Below, piece by piece: positions 44,972 through 54,384 of a stretch of DNA of 64,000 nt (positions are counted from its first letter, which is position 1; every line of letters begins with the position of its first letter). The position numbers and the translations under genes are program-made. The notes beneath the pieces are model-generated. The model was not told the DNA's origin and ran no database searches. It saw only the letters and a program-made list of their open reading frames with translations. Origin of the DNA: Anaerolineales bacterium (lineage in GTDB: Bacteria; Chloroflexota; Anaerolineae; Anaerolineales; UBA4823); NCBI GenBank assembly GCA_016929095.1, contig JAFGJM010000010.1, forward strand, positions 1-64,000. The letters run 5' to 3'.

Positions 44972-45862
44972 ATGAAAAAAGAGCGATTTCTCCTTGTAAT
45001 AATTGTTGTGCTCCTGGTTGGTTTCATCGTAGTCGGCACGGCTCAGGCGGAAGGCGCCGTGGCGTGCGGCGGGGGCGAGTTGAGCGGGACGATTATAGCC
45101 GTCGACGAAACCACCGGTACGGTGTCCGTGGATACCGGCGGGGGCGCCACATGCACTGTCACATTGAGTGGCAACACCGATCATCCTATCGCCTCATTAT
45201 TAGGCCAATACTTTGGGGATATCTCGGCGGCATCTTTAACCGAAGCGCTGACAGCCACTAACGGCTGCGCTCACGTATCGGGAGGCGCCGGCGCTTGGGC
45301 GAGTTGCGATTCACCCGGCGCTGTCCCGGTACAGGTGATTTCTGCCAATCCCGATGGCACATTCACCGCCCAAATCACCAATCCGGATGGATCGGTGACG
45401 ACGCTCATATTGACGGTCGAAGACCCGGCGCAAGTCGAAAGCCTGAACCAGGCATTGACCAGGCTGGTGGTGGTTTGGACCCTGGATGAATCCGGCGACC
45501 TGGTGCAGGTGAGTGATCAGGTGATGGCATATCACGAAGCTGGCGTCGGTTTTGGCGTGTTGGTGAAGCTGTATTCTCTCTCGAATGCCTCCGGCATCCC
45601 GGTGGCAGAGCTGTTAGCAGAGTTCCAATCCGGAGTGGGGATTGGAGAGCTGTTCAAGAGTTATGGCGGTAAACCGGCAGAAACAGGTGTAGGGCATGTG
45701 AAACAGGCGCTTAACACGACTACCACACCTTCAGGAGTCACGCCTGGCGTGACGAATAACGGCAACCATAATGGGCAGGAAAACAACGGGGACAATGGAA
45801 ATGGTCATACCAATAATGGCAATGCCAACGGGAAGGATAAGCCCAAGAAGCCGAAAAAATAA
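44972..45862 (+). CDS. exported protein with Asn/Gly-rich tail
   Basis: Secreted protein of 296 aa. Signal peptide 1-26 (core LLVIIVVLLVGFIVV, cut after AQA). The mature part has an N-terminal beta domain beginning GGELSGTIIAVDETTGTVSVDT, and a second region resembling SdrD/cell-wall modules (LTVEDPAQVESLNQALT). The end is a low-complexity Asn/Gly/His stretch (NNGNHNGQENNGD...) closing with KDKPKKPKK. Such tails are common in Chloroflexi exported proteins. Function unknown. Confidence 0.75.
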   Translation: MKKERFLLVIIVVLLVGFIVVGTAQAEGAVACGGGELSGTIIAVDETTGTVSVDTGGGATCTVTLSGNTDHPIASLLGQYFGDISAASLTEALTATNGCAHVSGGAGAWASCDSPGAVPVQVISANPDGTFTAQITNPDGSVTTLILTVEDPAQVESLNQALTRLVVVWTLDESGDLVQVSDQVMAYHEAGVGFGVLVKLYSLSNASGIPVAELLAEFQSGVGIGELFKSYGGKPAETGVGHVKQALNTTTTPSGVTPGVTNNGNHNGQENNGDNGNGHTNNGNANGKDKPKKPKK

Positions 45863-45895
45863 TCGTTCACCCACGAATTCGATCACTATTCTTAT

Positions 45896-45930
45896 AAAGC
45901 CGGAAACACCTGATTCCGGCTTTATTCATT
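45896..45930 (+). terminator. intrinsic terminator
   Basis: AAAGCCGGAA (45896-45905) pairs with TTCCGGCTTT (45914-45923) over an 8-nt loop and is followed by ATTCATTTTTTG. It lies 34 nt past the exported-protein stop. Confidence 0.75.
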
Positions 45931-46011
45931 TTTTGAATCCAGAAACATCGGAAACCAGGGTTATAGTTTTATATTTTACTGATAGCAGATAGCTGATAGC
46001 CTAGAGCTATA

Positions 46012-47406
46012 TCACCCTTTTTCCATCAGCGCCTGTTGCAGTGCCTGGCGCAATGAGCGGGTTTCGATAATTTTAATATCCGCCGACCAGGGTTCGCTCT
46101 TGCGCATACGTTGGGGCACGATGGCCGTTTTAAATCCCAGGTTTGCGGCTTCCTTGAGGCGGGCAGGCATCTGCCCCACCATGCGCAGCTCGCCGGAAAG
46201 CCCCACCTCGCCGATCAGCACGATTTCGGCGCGTAAGGGGGCGTTGCGTATCGAAGACGCAATGGCTGCTGCAATAGCCAGGTCGGCGGCCGGCTCGTTC
46301 ACCGTCAGGCCGCCCACCACATTGACGAAAATATCCTGCTCGCCCAGGCGCAGTCCTACCCGGCGGGTGAGAACCGCCGTCGTGAGCAGCAACCGGTTGA
46401 AATCCACGCCGTTGGGTGTGCGGCGGGCGTTGCCAAACTGGGTGGGGCTGGTGAGACCCTGGATTTCGACCAGCAGGGGGCGGGTGCCCTCCATAGTCAC
46501 TGCGATAGCTGAACCGGGGGCGTTTATCATACGCTCTGCCAGGAACGCTTCGGAGGGGTTGGTCACTTCTGCCATGCCGCGCTCACCCATCTCGAACACG
46601 CCCACCTCGGAGGTGGCGCCGAAGCGGTTCTTCACCGAACGCAGCAGGCGGTAGGATTGATAACGGTCGCCTTCCAGGTAGAGCACTGTATCGACGATAT
46701 GCTCCAGTACCCGCGGCCCGGCAATAGCCCCTTCTTTGGTCACATGCCCGATGAGGAACACGGCGATGCCGCTCGATTTCGCCAATTCCCTGAGTTTCGA
46801 GGCGCACTCGCGCACCTGCGAGACCGACCCGGCGGAAGATTCCAGCTCCAGCAGGGTGGTTGTCTGGATAGAATCGACGATCAATAGCTGCGGTTTGACT
46901 TCTGATACATGTTCTAATATGGCTTCCAGCCCGGTCTCGGTGACCAGGAACAGATCTTCCGGGAGCGGCAGGGCAGCTTTTTGATTATCCTGCATCAGGC
47001 GCACGGCGCGCATTTTGATCTGGCGCTCGGATTCTTCGCCGGAGACGTATAACACCGGCGATCGGTGCGCCATTTCCAGCGCCACCTGCAGCAGCAGCGT
47101 GGATTTGCCGATGCCCGGGTCTCCGCCGATAAGAATAATGGAACCGGGCACGATCCCGCCGCCCAGTACACGGGCAAACTCATTGATGGGCAGCAGCAGG
47201 CGTTCTTCCGCGTCGCCGCTGATCTCGGATAGACGCTGCGGCGCCGACCGTACCCCCAGAGAACGGGTTCGGCGGGCAGCGGAGGGGGCTGCGATCACCT
47301 CTTCAACCATGGAATTCCATGCGCCGCACTGCGGGCAGCGTCCCATGGGGCGGGCGGCGGTGCGTCCGCATTGCTGGCATACGTATTGGGTGCGTGTTTT
47401 GGGCAT
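46012..47406 (-). CDS. radA: DNA repair protein RadA
   Basis: Sms/RadA recombination helicase, 464 aa. C4 zinc finger with Cys10, 13, 24, 27; Walker A GDPGIGKST near 95-103; RadA motif KNRFG in SVKNRFGATSEVGVFEM; C-terminal Lon-like domain with LTVNEPAADLAIAAAIASS. Acts in branch migration during recombination. The 3' side has no close neighbour; HicAB is upstream (its hicB stop is at 47411, 5 nt from the radA start), so the three genes may share a transcript. Confidence 0.93.
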   Translation of the reverse strand: MPKTRTQYVCQQCGRTAARPMGRCPQCGAWNSMVEEVIAAPSAARRTRSLGVRSAPQRLSEISGDAEERLLLPINEFARVLGGGIVPGSIILIGGDPGIGKSTLLLQVALEMAHRSPVLYVSGEESERQIKMRAVRLMQDNQKAALPLPEDLFLVTETGLEAILEHVSEVKPQLLIVDSIQTTTLLELESSAGSVSQVRECASKLRELAKSSGIAVFLIGHVTKEGAIAGPRVLEHIVDTVLYLEGDRYQSYRLLRSVKNRFGATSEVGVFEMGERGMAEVTNPSEAFLAERMINAPGSAIAVTMEGTRPLLVEIQGLTSPTQFGNARRTPNGVDFNRLLLTTAVLTRRVGLRLGEQDIFVNVVGGLTVNEPAADLAIAAAIASSIRNAPLRAEIVLIGEVGLSGELRMVGQMPARLKEAANLGFKTAIVPQRMRKSEPWSADIKIIETRSLRQALQQALMEKG

Positions 47407-47410
47407 AGAT

Positions 47411-47749
47411 TTATCGGGAACTTAGGGCTTGTTTTATCGTATCAGCTACCCATTGATTTAGGCTTTTCTTTTGCAATGTGGCTTCTTCAACAATCCTTCG
47501 ATGAATTTCAGGGGTTAATCGGATATTAAAGCGTCCGGAATAAGGTCTTTCCGGTTGAACGCCATCCCTTTCACACATCTCCATATATAAATCAATGGAA
47601 TCACGAAAAGAACGTTCCAACTCTTCCGGGGTTTTCCCTTGAAATGTAATTACATCACGAAGTCCAATCACTTCACCTGTAAAGATTTTTCCTTCGCTAT
47701 CATATTCAATCACGCCAGTATATTTTTTATAGGTTAACATATGACTCAC
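47411..47749 (-). CDS. hicB: HicB-family antitoxin
   Basis: Antitoxin of 112 aa: HicB-like N-terminal fold (YTGVIEYDSEGKIFTGEVIGLRDVITFQGKTPEELERSF) and a C-terminal ribbon-helix-helix DNA-binding segment (GRFNIRLTPEIHRRIVEEA, LNQWVADTI). The N-terminal part binds the toxin, and the RHH would autorepress the pair. It starts 1 nt after hicA stops; toxin before antitoxin is the usual HicAB order. Confidence 0.9.
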   Translation of the reverse strand: MSHMLTYKKYTGVIEYDSEGKIFTGEVIGLRDVITFQGKTPEELERSFRDSIDLYMEMCERDGVQPERPYSGRFNIRLTPEIHRRIVEEATLQKKSLNQWVADTIKQALSSR

Positions 47750-47750
47750 T

Positions 47751-48017
47751 TTATTCGTTTTCTAAAATTCCTGCCTCCCGAAGAAATCTTCGGATGCGTT
47801 TTAAATCCGTTGAATAGATTTCTTTTCTTGGATGAGGTTTATGGAAAACAGCATATCGGTTATTTAATCGCACGCCCAATATAGATCCACTTTTCTCCAC
47901 CAGGTCAGCATCTAAAGCGTTTAAAAGGGACACAAAATCATCCCATCGAATATCTTTCCTATCTGGTCTTGAAAATAATAAATCCAATGTTTTCCGGTGA
48001 CGCGAATGCATTATCAA
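47751..48017 (-). CDS. hicA: HicA-family toxin
   Basis: mRNA interferase-type toxin, 88 aa, with the double-stranded-RNA-binding-like fold. SGSILGVRLNNRYAVFHKPHP is the signature region; the usual GSH catalytic histidine is replaced (GSI), while the HKPHP segment gives His residues, as in one HicA subgroup. Possibly active through that His. Start: a second Met at residue 3 is possible. Confidence 0.88.
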   Translation of the reverse strand: MIMHSRHRKTLDLLFSRPDRKDIRWDDFVSLLNALDADLVEKSGSILGVRLNNRYAVFHKPHPRKEIYSTDLKRIRRFLREAGILENE

Positions 48018-48109
48018 TCCATAGTACCATATTGTAGTACTTTAAGCAATAATAAGATTGTTGTTGCGACCTCTACCCATTTTTCCCCACTTGTTGTAGA
48101 CTTTCCCTC

Positions 48110-48310
48110 ATGCTCGCCACTCTCCTCTTACGTGATAAAACCTACCCAATACAACCCGGCATCACCATCCGCCAGGCGCTGACGCGGATAGGCATCGACC
48201 CGCAGAGCGTGCTGCCTACCCGGGATGGCGAATTAGTCAGCGAAGAATCATTACTCAAGGAGGGCGATGAGATCAAACTCATCGCTGTGATCTCGGGAGG
48301 CAGTGCATGA
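48110..48310 (+). CDS. ttuB: MoaD/ThiS-like sulfur carrier (TtuB-like)
   Basis: Ubiquitin-like sulfur carrier of 66 aa. The C-terminus reads VISGGSA: the activating Gly-Gly is followed by two extra residues instead of ending the protein. Its TGA overlaps the next ATG (ATGA, 48307-48310), pairing it with a TtuA-like ATPase, so it is probably the S donor for tRNA 2-thiolation. The two extra residues would have to be cut off for adenylation. An E1-like and a protease gene are not nearby. Confidence 0.8.
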   Translation: MLATLLLRDKTYPIQPGITIRQALTRIGIDPQSVLPTRDGELVSEESLLKEGDEIKLIAVISGGSA

Positions 48311-49266
48311 CGACGAAGCATCGCTGCCGTAAATGCGGCGCACCGCCGGTGATCAACATGCCCCAGCACCGCCTGGCCTTGTGCGCTGAGCACTTTCCCC
48401 AATGGATCGTTGAGCAAACCGAAAGATTCATTCGTAAATACCATATGTTCACCCATGAGGATCGATTACTGGCAGCCGTTTCGGGCGGCAAGGATTCGCT
48501 TTCGCTGTGGGATATCCTGTGGCAATTGGGATACACGGTGGATGGGTTATATATTTCTTTAGGGATCGACGATGGGACGGGTTACTCCGCCGAATCCCAG
48601 GCTAAAGCTGATCAATTTGCCGCGCAACGTAACCTGAAGCTGATTGTGGTGGATGTACCCGCCTTGTATGGGGAGAGTATTCCGCAGATGACTCAGCGCA
48701 GCCAACGCAGTAAAGGAAAACCTTGCTCGGTTTGCGGGCTGGTCAAACGCCGTATCATGGACCAGATTGCTCGAGATAATGGTTACGATGTGTTGGTGAC
48801 TGGGCATAATCTGGACGATGAAGCGGCTACTTTATTGGCCAATACCCTCATCTGGGACGCCGATCGTATCTTGCGTCAACAGCCGGTTTTAGAAGCACAT
48901 CACCCGGCTTTACGGCGCAAAGCCAAGCCGCTGTTCCGCTTCTACGAGCGCGAGATGGCAGCCTATGCTCTACTGCGCAAGATTGACTATATCTACGACG
49001 AATGCCCTTATGCGGAGGGGACGCGCTCGATTTTTTTCAAGCAACTGCTCAACCGGTTAGAGACCGTCCAACCCGGCGCGAAATTAAAATTTTACCTGTC
49101 TTTCCTGCAGGCACGGGAAAGCGGGCTTTTTAATATAACGGCAGAGGGCATTACCGACGAGAATATGTCTATAGGGGCGGGAGGCAAACCGCTATACACC
49201 TGTCCGTCTTGCGGGCAGCCCACCATCGTACCCGGCTTGTGTGCCTTTTGCCGGCTGGTGGGGTGA
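48307..49266 (+). CDS. ttuA: TtuA/NcsA-like tRNA 2-thiolation ATPase
   Basis: Adenine nucleotide alpha hydrolase of 319 aa. An N-terminal zinc-finger pair (CRKC, Cys7 and Cys10, then LCAEHF, Cys26) and a C-terminal CPSCG...CAFC finger flank an ATP pyrophosphatase domain with PP-loop SGGKDS at 59-64. KGKPCSVCGLVKRR holds catalytic cysteines that may bind an Fe-S cluster, and GHNLDDEAATLL is the TtuA-family motif. It thiolates a tRNA uridine or ribothymidine (s2T54 in Thermus). Coupled to the MoaD-like gene. Confidence 0.88.
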   Translation: MTTKHRCRKCGAPPVINMPQHRLALCAEHFPQWIVEQTERFIRKYHMFTHEDRLLAAVSGGKDSLSLWDILWQLGYTVDGLYISLGIDDGTGYSAESQAKADQFAAQRNLKLIVVDVPALYGESIPQMTQRSQRSKGKPCSVCGLVKRRIMDQIARDNGYDVLVTGHNLDDEAATLLANTLIWDADRILRQQPVLEAHHPALRRKAKPLFRFYEREMAAYALLRKIDYIYDECPYAEGTRSIFFKQLLNRLETVQPGAKLKFYLSFLQARESGLFNITAEGITDENMSIGAGGKPLYTCPSCGQPTIVPGLCAFCRLVG

Positions 49267-49383
49267 CAGGCGGGCTTGTTCCTTCCGGGAAGAAGAGCGC
49301 TTGTGCACTTTGGCATTACTCGCAATGACGGAGAGGCGGGTATCTCGTCATCACGGGTATCTTGTGGTAAATTAGTGAGCACA
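49262..49383. repeat. decayed dispersed repeat
   Basis: The stretch between the two genes contains CATTACTCGCAATGACG, a form of the CGTCATTGCGAG motif found in many repetitive intergenic elements. Coding extensions through it from the next gene (ATG at 49276) are therefore doubtful. Confidence 0.4.
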
Positions 49384-50124
49384 ATGACAGCTCAACCATT
49401 GCCTCCGTCGGATGCCCCCCGCAGCTACCATTACTTCGACCTGATCATGGCAGCTTTCGTAGCAGTTCTCATCGTCAGCAATATTGCCTCCTCGGCGAAG
49501 ATCGTGGATTGGGGATTCAGCCTGTTTGGTGTGCGCATGGCATTCGATGCCGGTACCCTGCTTTTCCCGGTCAGCTATATCTTTGGCGATGTACTCACCG
49601 AGGTGTACGGCTACCGGCGTTCCCGGCGGGTGATCTGGACCGGTTTCATCTGCCTGGCGCTAAGCGCACTGGTTTTTGGGATTGTACGCTGGCTGCCGGG
49701 TGAAGCCGAATGGCAGGGCTATGCCGGGCAGGATGCTTTCAATGCGATCCTGGGTGGGATGAGCAGCGGCGGGATTGTGGTGGCAAGCCTGCTGGGTTTT
49801 TGGAGCGGCGAGTTTTCCAACTCCTTTGTATTAGCAAAAATGAAACTGATCACCCGCGGCAGGTGGCTGTGGACGCGTACCATCGGCAGCACCCTGGTTG
49901 GAGAACTGATTGACACGCTGATTTTTGTGTGCATTGCCTCCCTTTTTGGGGTTTTCCCATGGAGTTTGTTCCTCACCCTGGTGGTCACAAATTATCTGTT
50001 CAAATGCGGGGTGGAATCGCTCATGACACCGATGACTTATCGTGTCGTTAGGCTCCTCAAGCACGCGGAAAATGAAGATTATTACGACTACGATACCAAT
50101 TTCAATCCGTTTATCTCCAGGTAA
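49384..50124 (+). CDS. VUT-family (queuosine precursor) transporter
   Basis: Membrane protein of 246 aa with about six hydrophobic segments, YhhQ/QueT type. Key motif FDAGTLLFPVSYIFGDVLTEVYGYRRSRRVIW; the N-terminal segment VAVLIVSNIASSAKIV is also typical. Imports preQ0/preQ1 in known members. The start at 49384 follows repeat-derived DNA; an earlier in-frame ATG at 49276 lies in that DNA. Confidence 0.87.
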   Translation: MTAQPLPPSDAPRSYHYFDLIMAAFVAVLIVSNIASSAKIVDWGFSLFGVRMAFDAGTLLFPVSYIFGDVLTEVYGYRRSRRVIWTGFICLALSALVFGIVRWLPGEAEWQGYAGQDAFNAILGGMSSGGIVVASLLGFWSGEFSNSFVLAKMKLITRGRWLWTRTIGSTLVGELIDTLIFVCIASLFGVFPWSLFLTLVVTNYLFKCGVESLMTPMTYRVVRLLKHAENEDYYDYDTNFNPFISR

Positions 50125-50157
50125 TAAATACTATCAAAGAAAGAAAAAAATTTTTTA

Positions 50158-50327
50158 TGAGGAAGGCAGGAACTCAGGAAGGATGTTTTTTGTTATCAAA
50201 AGTGCAGGCGCGCTTTGCCTGGCAGCGAGACGAATATGAAAATAAAGAATTAATGAGGAAACCAGGAATTTACAAATAACTGATAACTGAAAACTGAAAG
50301 CTGATAACTTTTTGAGGAAGGCAGGAA
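50158..50327 (+). repeat. TGAGGAARSCAGGAA repeat array
   Basis: Three copies of a 15-mer lie in one gene-free stretch: TGAGGAAGGCAGGAA at 50158-50172 and 50313-50327, and TGAGGAAACCAGGAA at 50254-50268 (identical to 8482-8496). Between them at about 50275-50310 is ACTGATAACTGAAAACTGAAAG-type decamer repeat DNA. No ORF, terminator or promoter was placed here (50125-50456). Confidence 0.55.
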
Positions 50328-50456
50328 AACAAGAATAATTCAAAGGCGATTCAATCGCCCCCCACCTCAAATTTCTATACGTTGAAACCAACTAAATTAT
50401 CACAAGATGATATGAGCATTGCTTGAACCAAAAACATCTTTACCAGTATATATACC

Positions 50457-51833
50457 GTGAGTGATATGGTGCAACACAAGTCAACCTCCCTTAAACGCCC
50501 AAGCGGCATGGTGGGATTCGGCATCGTCTGGGCAGGCCAGATCGTCTCGGTGCTGGCTTCCAATATGACCCAATTTGGCTTGACCATCTGGGCATATCAG
50601 GAAACCGGCAGCGCCACGGCTTTGGGTGGCATCACCTCTGCCTTCCTGCTCCCATTTATTGCCATATCCCCATTTGCCGGGGTCATGGTAGACCGTTACA
50701 ACCGCAAGCTGATGATGATGCTCAGCGACCTGGGTGCAGTGATGGCAACCGTTGGCATTCTCATTCTGCATTTCACCGGGCATCTGCAAATCTGGCATCT
50801 TTATGCCGCCGCTTTGATCAATGGTTTGGGTAACACCTTTCAATGGCCGGCTTATTCTGCCGCCATCAGCACCATGCTCCCCAAAGAAAAGTACAACCGC
50901 GCCAATGGGATGATGTCATTGATTGATACAGGCCCGGCGGTGTTCTCACCGATGATGGCAGGCGCACTATTGCCGCTCATCGGATTGCGGGGAATTCTCT
51001 TCGTGGATGTAGCCACTTTCTTTATTGCCATTACTGCCTTGCTCCTGGTGGCTATTCCGCAGCCGATGCGCACGGTCGAAGGGCAGGCGGGAAAAGGCAG
51101 TTTATTCAAGGAGGCCGCTTTCGGTTTTAAGTATATTTTTGCCCGTCGCGGTTTATTGGGGTTAATTTTATTTTTCCTTACTCTGAATTTTATTGGCGGT
51201 ATGGCATGGCCTGTCGTGGCGCCGTTCATTTTGTCTCGCACCGGAAACAGCAGCGCCGCCCTGGGCGCTACGCAATCTGCCTGGGCTATTGGAGGGGTAG
51301 TAGGAGGATTATTGGTCAGCGTTTGGGGAGGCTTTAAACGCAAGATTAAAAATATACTGCTGGGAGAACTGTTGAGCGGTTTTTTTGGCATGTTGTTATT
51401 TGGGCTGAGCAATACCTTGTGGCTTTGGATGGCGACTGCGGCTATAGGAGCGGTGTTTTTCCCCTTTGTCAGTGGTTCCAGTCAGGCGATTTGGCAATCC
51501 AAGGTGGCGCCTGACGTGCAAGGACGTGTATTTGCGACCCGCCGCATGATTGCCTGGTTCCTGGATCCCATAACACCCATCTTAGCCGGCGCCCTGGCAG
51601 ATTATGTCACCGAGCCAGCCATGCAGTCTTCAACCTGGCTGGCGCGCACGTTTGGCGGATTGGTGGGGAACAGCCCCGGCTCGGGTATGGCGCTTCAATT
51701 TATAGTTGCCGGGATTGGTTATATGTTAATAGTGGTAATCGTTTTTCTTTTTGTCCCAATGTTACGAAATCTGGAAGACCTGCTTCCCGATCATGACCAG
51801 ATGGAGCAATTGGAACCAGCGCCAGTAAAGTAA
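50457..51833 (+). CDS. MFS transporter (efflux type)
   Basis: Twelve-span major facilitator, 458 aa from a GTG; the ATG at 50466 is a shorter alternative, and no SD favours either. PFAGVMVDRYNRKLMMM is motif A; the arrangement resembles MFS_3/macrolide-efflux or enterobactin-exporter-like proteins (QSAWAIGGVVGGLLVSVWGG). The C-terminal tail is acidic and cytoplasmic. Substrate unknown; no regulator adjacent. Confidence 0.85.
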   Translation: MSDMVQHKSTSLKRPSGMVGFGIVWAGQIVSVLASNMTQFGLTIWAYQETGSATALGGITSAFLLPFIAISPFAGVMVDRYNRKLMMMLSDLGAVMATVGILILHFTGHLQIWHLYAAALINGLGNTFQWPAYSAAISTMLPKEKYNRANGMMSLIDTGPAVFSPMMAGALLPLIGLRGILFVDVATFFIAITALLLVAIPQPMRTVEGQAGKGSLFKEAAFGFKYIFARRGLLGLILFFLTLNFIGGMAWPVVAPFILSRTGNSSAALGATQSAWAIGGVVGGLLVSVWGGFKRKIKNILLGELLSGFFGMLLFGLSNTLWLWMATAAIGAVFFPFVSGSSQAIWQSKVAPDVQGRVFATRRMIAWFLDPITPILAGALADYVTEPAMQSSTWLARTFGGLVGNSPGSGMALQFIVAGIGYMLIVVIVFLFVPMLRNLEDLLPDHDQMEQLEPAPVK

Positions 51834-52040
51834 TTATCAGGCAATTTGAAGCCTCTCTTCCAGCATTTTCGAAATTTATTTTTCAATTCTTAATGCTCAA
51901 CGAATCACGCACCAGAAGTTATACATTGATAATTACATTTTCTTCCACCCAATACCAGTATATTCGGGAAGGATAATCGTTCTCGTATTGGTCAGCCTGA
52001 TAGTGATAAATGGATTGGTCAGCCGGGATGCCGTGTATTT

Positions 52041-52697
52041 TTACACGGGACTGCCGTTGGATGCAATATATGCCAGGATTACGATGAAATGACTGAGGCA
52101 GCCAAGAATAACAAAGATATGCCAGACTTCGTGAAAACCAAAAACGCCGGGATAGAAATTGAAAATCTTGGTCATGTAAATGATTGCCCCCAGAGTAAAA
52201 AACAAACCACCTACCATCAACCAGACCAGAGCGCCGACAGGCATGGCAGTCAGCATGGGTTTGATCGCCAGGATGCAAAGCCACCCCATGAGTAAATAGA
52301 TACCAGCATTTACCCAGCGCGGGACATTGATGATGAACATCTTTACGGCAACACCAATGACGGCAATTCCCCACACGATCGCCAGTAAACCCCAGCGGTA
52401 AAATCCGGTAAAGTAGTGCATGCAAATGGGGGTATATGTACCGGCAATGAGCAGGTATATTGCTGAATGGTCGAGTTTACGCAGGAACAATATCACTTTT
52501 TCAGAGGCTTTTGTCAGGTGATAGGCAGCGCTGGCGGAGAACATCAGGATCAGGGAAATGCCATAAATTAAACATGAGATGATTTTTACCGTGTTATCAC
52601 GCGCGTGATACAACAAAAAGATCAAGCCTACAGTCGCGATAATGGCAGCAATCAAGTGGGTTAACCCGCTAACGGGATCACGAAATTTTTTAAACAT
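52041..52697 (-). CDS. hemolysin III/PAQR-family membrane protein
   Basis: Seven-span membrane protein of 218 aa. Start at MFKKFRDPVSGLTHLIAA, the family N-terminus; the longer reading to 52751 adds sequence outside the family. PAQR motifs: SASAAYHL, DHSAIYLLIAGTYTPI, and HEVWHIFVILGCLSHF with the zinc-site residues His (YHL), Asp (DHS), His and His (HEVWH). Function in bacteria unresolved. Confidence 0.88.
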   Translation of the reverse strand: MFKKFRDPVSGLTHLIAAIIATVGLIFLLYHARDNTVKIISCLIYGISLILMFSASAAYHLTKASEKVILFLRKLDHSAIYLLIAGTYTPICMHYFTGFYRWGLLAIVWGIAVIGVAVKMFIINVPRWVNAGIYLLMGWLCILAIKPMLTAMPVGALVWLMVGGLFFTLGAIIYMTKIFNFYPGVFGFHEVWHIFVILGCLSHFIVILAYIASNGSPV

Positions 52698-52939
52698 GGT
52701 GGCTTTTTCTATCCGAAATCTTGTGATGATTAAATATGATATTCGAGGCATCCATGCATCTATTAATATATCATCATTTTTGCTCTATGCCGCTTGGGTT
52801 TCTCAACACGTTTATCAGGCTGTGTTACAATTTCATTAAATTCAAATTGAACAAAAATGCGGCAATATGCAATGAATTTTTTGGTGGGATAGTCACTCAC
52901 CATTATCCTAATCCAATAAGGAAATCATAAAATAGTCTC

Positions 52940-54373
52940 ATGGGCTTAAACAAGACGACTCTCCACAAAAAGCTTATTCCAATCCTTTTTTTGGCCACGG
53001 CACTCATCATCATTGCTGCTATCCCGTTCTCCTTAAGCCAGGCGGGGAATCTCCTTCAAGAGAAACTGGAAGAGTATTACGCATTCATGCCGGTTATCAT
53101 GAATAAATCCCCTCTCCAAACGGTATTTGGCGTGACCATGAAAAAATTCAATGCCGAATCGGGCGTCAATCAAATTGCGGAAGCGGGGATAAGCTGGGCA
53201 AGGGAAGATTTTATCTGGGAATCCATTGAACCAACGGAAGGGGAGCGAAACTGGGATACCACCCTGGAGCAAGAATTGATTACCGCTGCAACCCTGAACA
53301 TCAAACCTATTATGGTAATTGGAGGTACCCCCGATTGGGCGTTAAAAGCGGGTTTTCCCTGTGGCGCGGTGGCTCAAGATAAATTCCCTGCTTTAGGGGA
53401 ATTTGTCTACGACCTGGTCAAGCGTTACAGTGCGCCTCCGTATTACATTCGTTATTGGGAACTATGGAATGAGCCAGATGCAGCCGGGATTCTGGGTTGT
53501 TGGGGAGACACTTCCGATCCCAATTATTACGGCGGTGAGTATTATGGACAAATGCTTCAATTTATATATCCCTATATAAAAGCAGCCGACCCACAAGCCC
53601 AGGTGTTAGTGGGGGGCTTGTTGTTGGATTGCGATCCGGTTAATCCACCTTATGGTATGGACTGCACTTCATCCAATTTTATAAAAGGGATATTGGAAAG
53701 CGGCGCGGGGAACTCTTTTGATGGCGTATCGTTTCATGCATATGACTATTTTTCCGGATTGGGCACTTATAATTTCGTGAACTGGAATAGCTCATCGAGT
53801 GAAACCGGACCATCGGCAATTGCCAAAGGCAGGTATTTAAAAAGCGCCCTCAATCAATACGGGTTTGGCAGTAAGTACTTAATGAGTACTGAAACTGCCG
53901 TATTTTACGGTCCAAATGTACCCACTCCCCCCTGCGCGCCTGATGCGCCGGCTGAAGTGGAAGTGACAAAAGTGTACCACCTCATCCACTCCTTTGCTTC
54001 TGCGATTGCCGAAGGCTATAAAACGAACATCTGGTATTCGGCGATTGGTGTCAGGTGTTCGGGGTTGTTGAATACCGATTTGAGCACCAAACCGGCCTAT
54101 GAAGCCTATAAATTTGCTTATTCAAAACTGGGCGATGCAGCATTTACTCAGCAGATTACCCTTGATGCCCAGGTGATGGGATATGAATACCGTTTATCCA
54201 ACCGGAAATTATGGGTCTTATGGTCGAAGGATGGCGCAGACCATGCGGTGACACTTCCGAAAATGCCCCTGGTTGTGAATAAGGTCGGCTCAGATGGTAT
54301 GGCTGTTCAGGAAACGAACACTACCTCACTGACCGTTGGCATCAATCCGTATTTTATTGAATTTACGAATTGA
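52940..54373 (+). CDS. exported GH39-like glycoside hydrolase
   Basis: Secreted TIM-barrel protein of 477 aa. Signal or anchor segment about 12-35, then a short linker with YAFMPVIMNKS. The catalytic domain begins GVTMKKFNAESGVNQI; SWAREDFIWESIEPTEG and KPIMVIGGTPDWA are clan GH-A barrel strands. Candidate acid/base is Glu178 in ELWNEPD, and candidate nucleophile is Glu318 in MSTETAVFYG. The family is near GH39/GH5 but not sure. It opens the polysaccharide locus, so it may trim or recycle the polymer. Confidence 0.72.
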   Translation: MGLNKTTLHKKLIPILFLATALIIIAAIPFSLSQAGNLLQEKLEEYYAFMPVIMNKSPLQTVFGVTMKKFNAESGVNQIAEAGISWAREDFIWESIEPTEGERNWDTTLEQELITAATLNIKPIMVIGGTPDWALKAGFPCGAVAQDKFPALGEFVYDLVKRYSAPPYYIRYWELWNEPDAAGILGCWGDTSDPNYYGGEYYGQMLQFIYPYIKAADPQAQVLVGGLLLDCDPVNPPYGMDCTSSNFIKGILESGAGNSFDGVSFHAYDYFSGLGTYNFVNWNSSSSETGPSAIAKGRYLKSALNQYGFGSKYLMSTETAVFYGPNVPTPPCAPDAPAEVEVTKVYHLIHSFASAIAEGYKTNIWYSAIGVRCSGLLNTDLSTKPAYEAYKFAYSKLGDAAFTQQITLDAQVMGYEYRLSNRKLWVLWSKDGADHAVTLPKMPLVVNKVGSDGMAVQETNTTSLTVGINPYFIEFTN

Positions 54374-54384
54374 TATAAAAAGGG

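Noticed and set aside
51919-52425. 168-codon minus-strand frame
   Set aside because: Overlaps the PAQR gene in another frame; the PAQR frame carries the family motifs.
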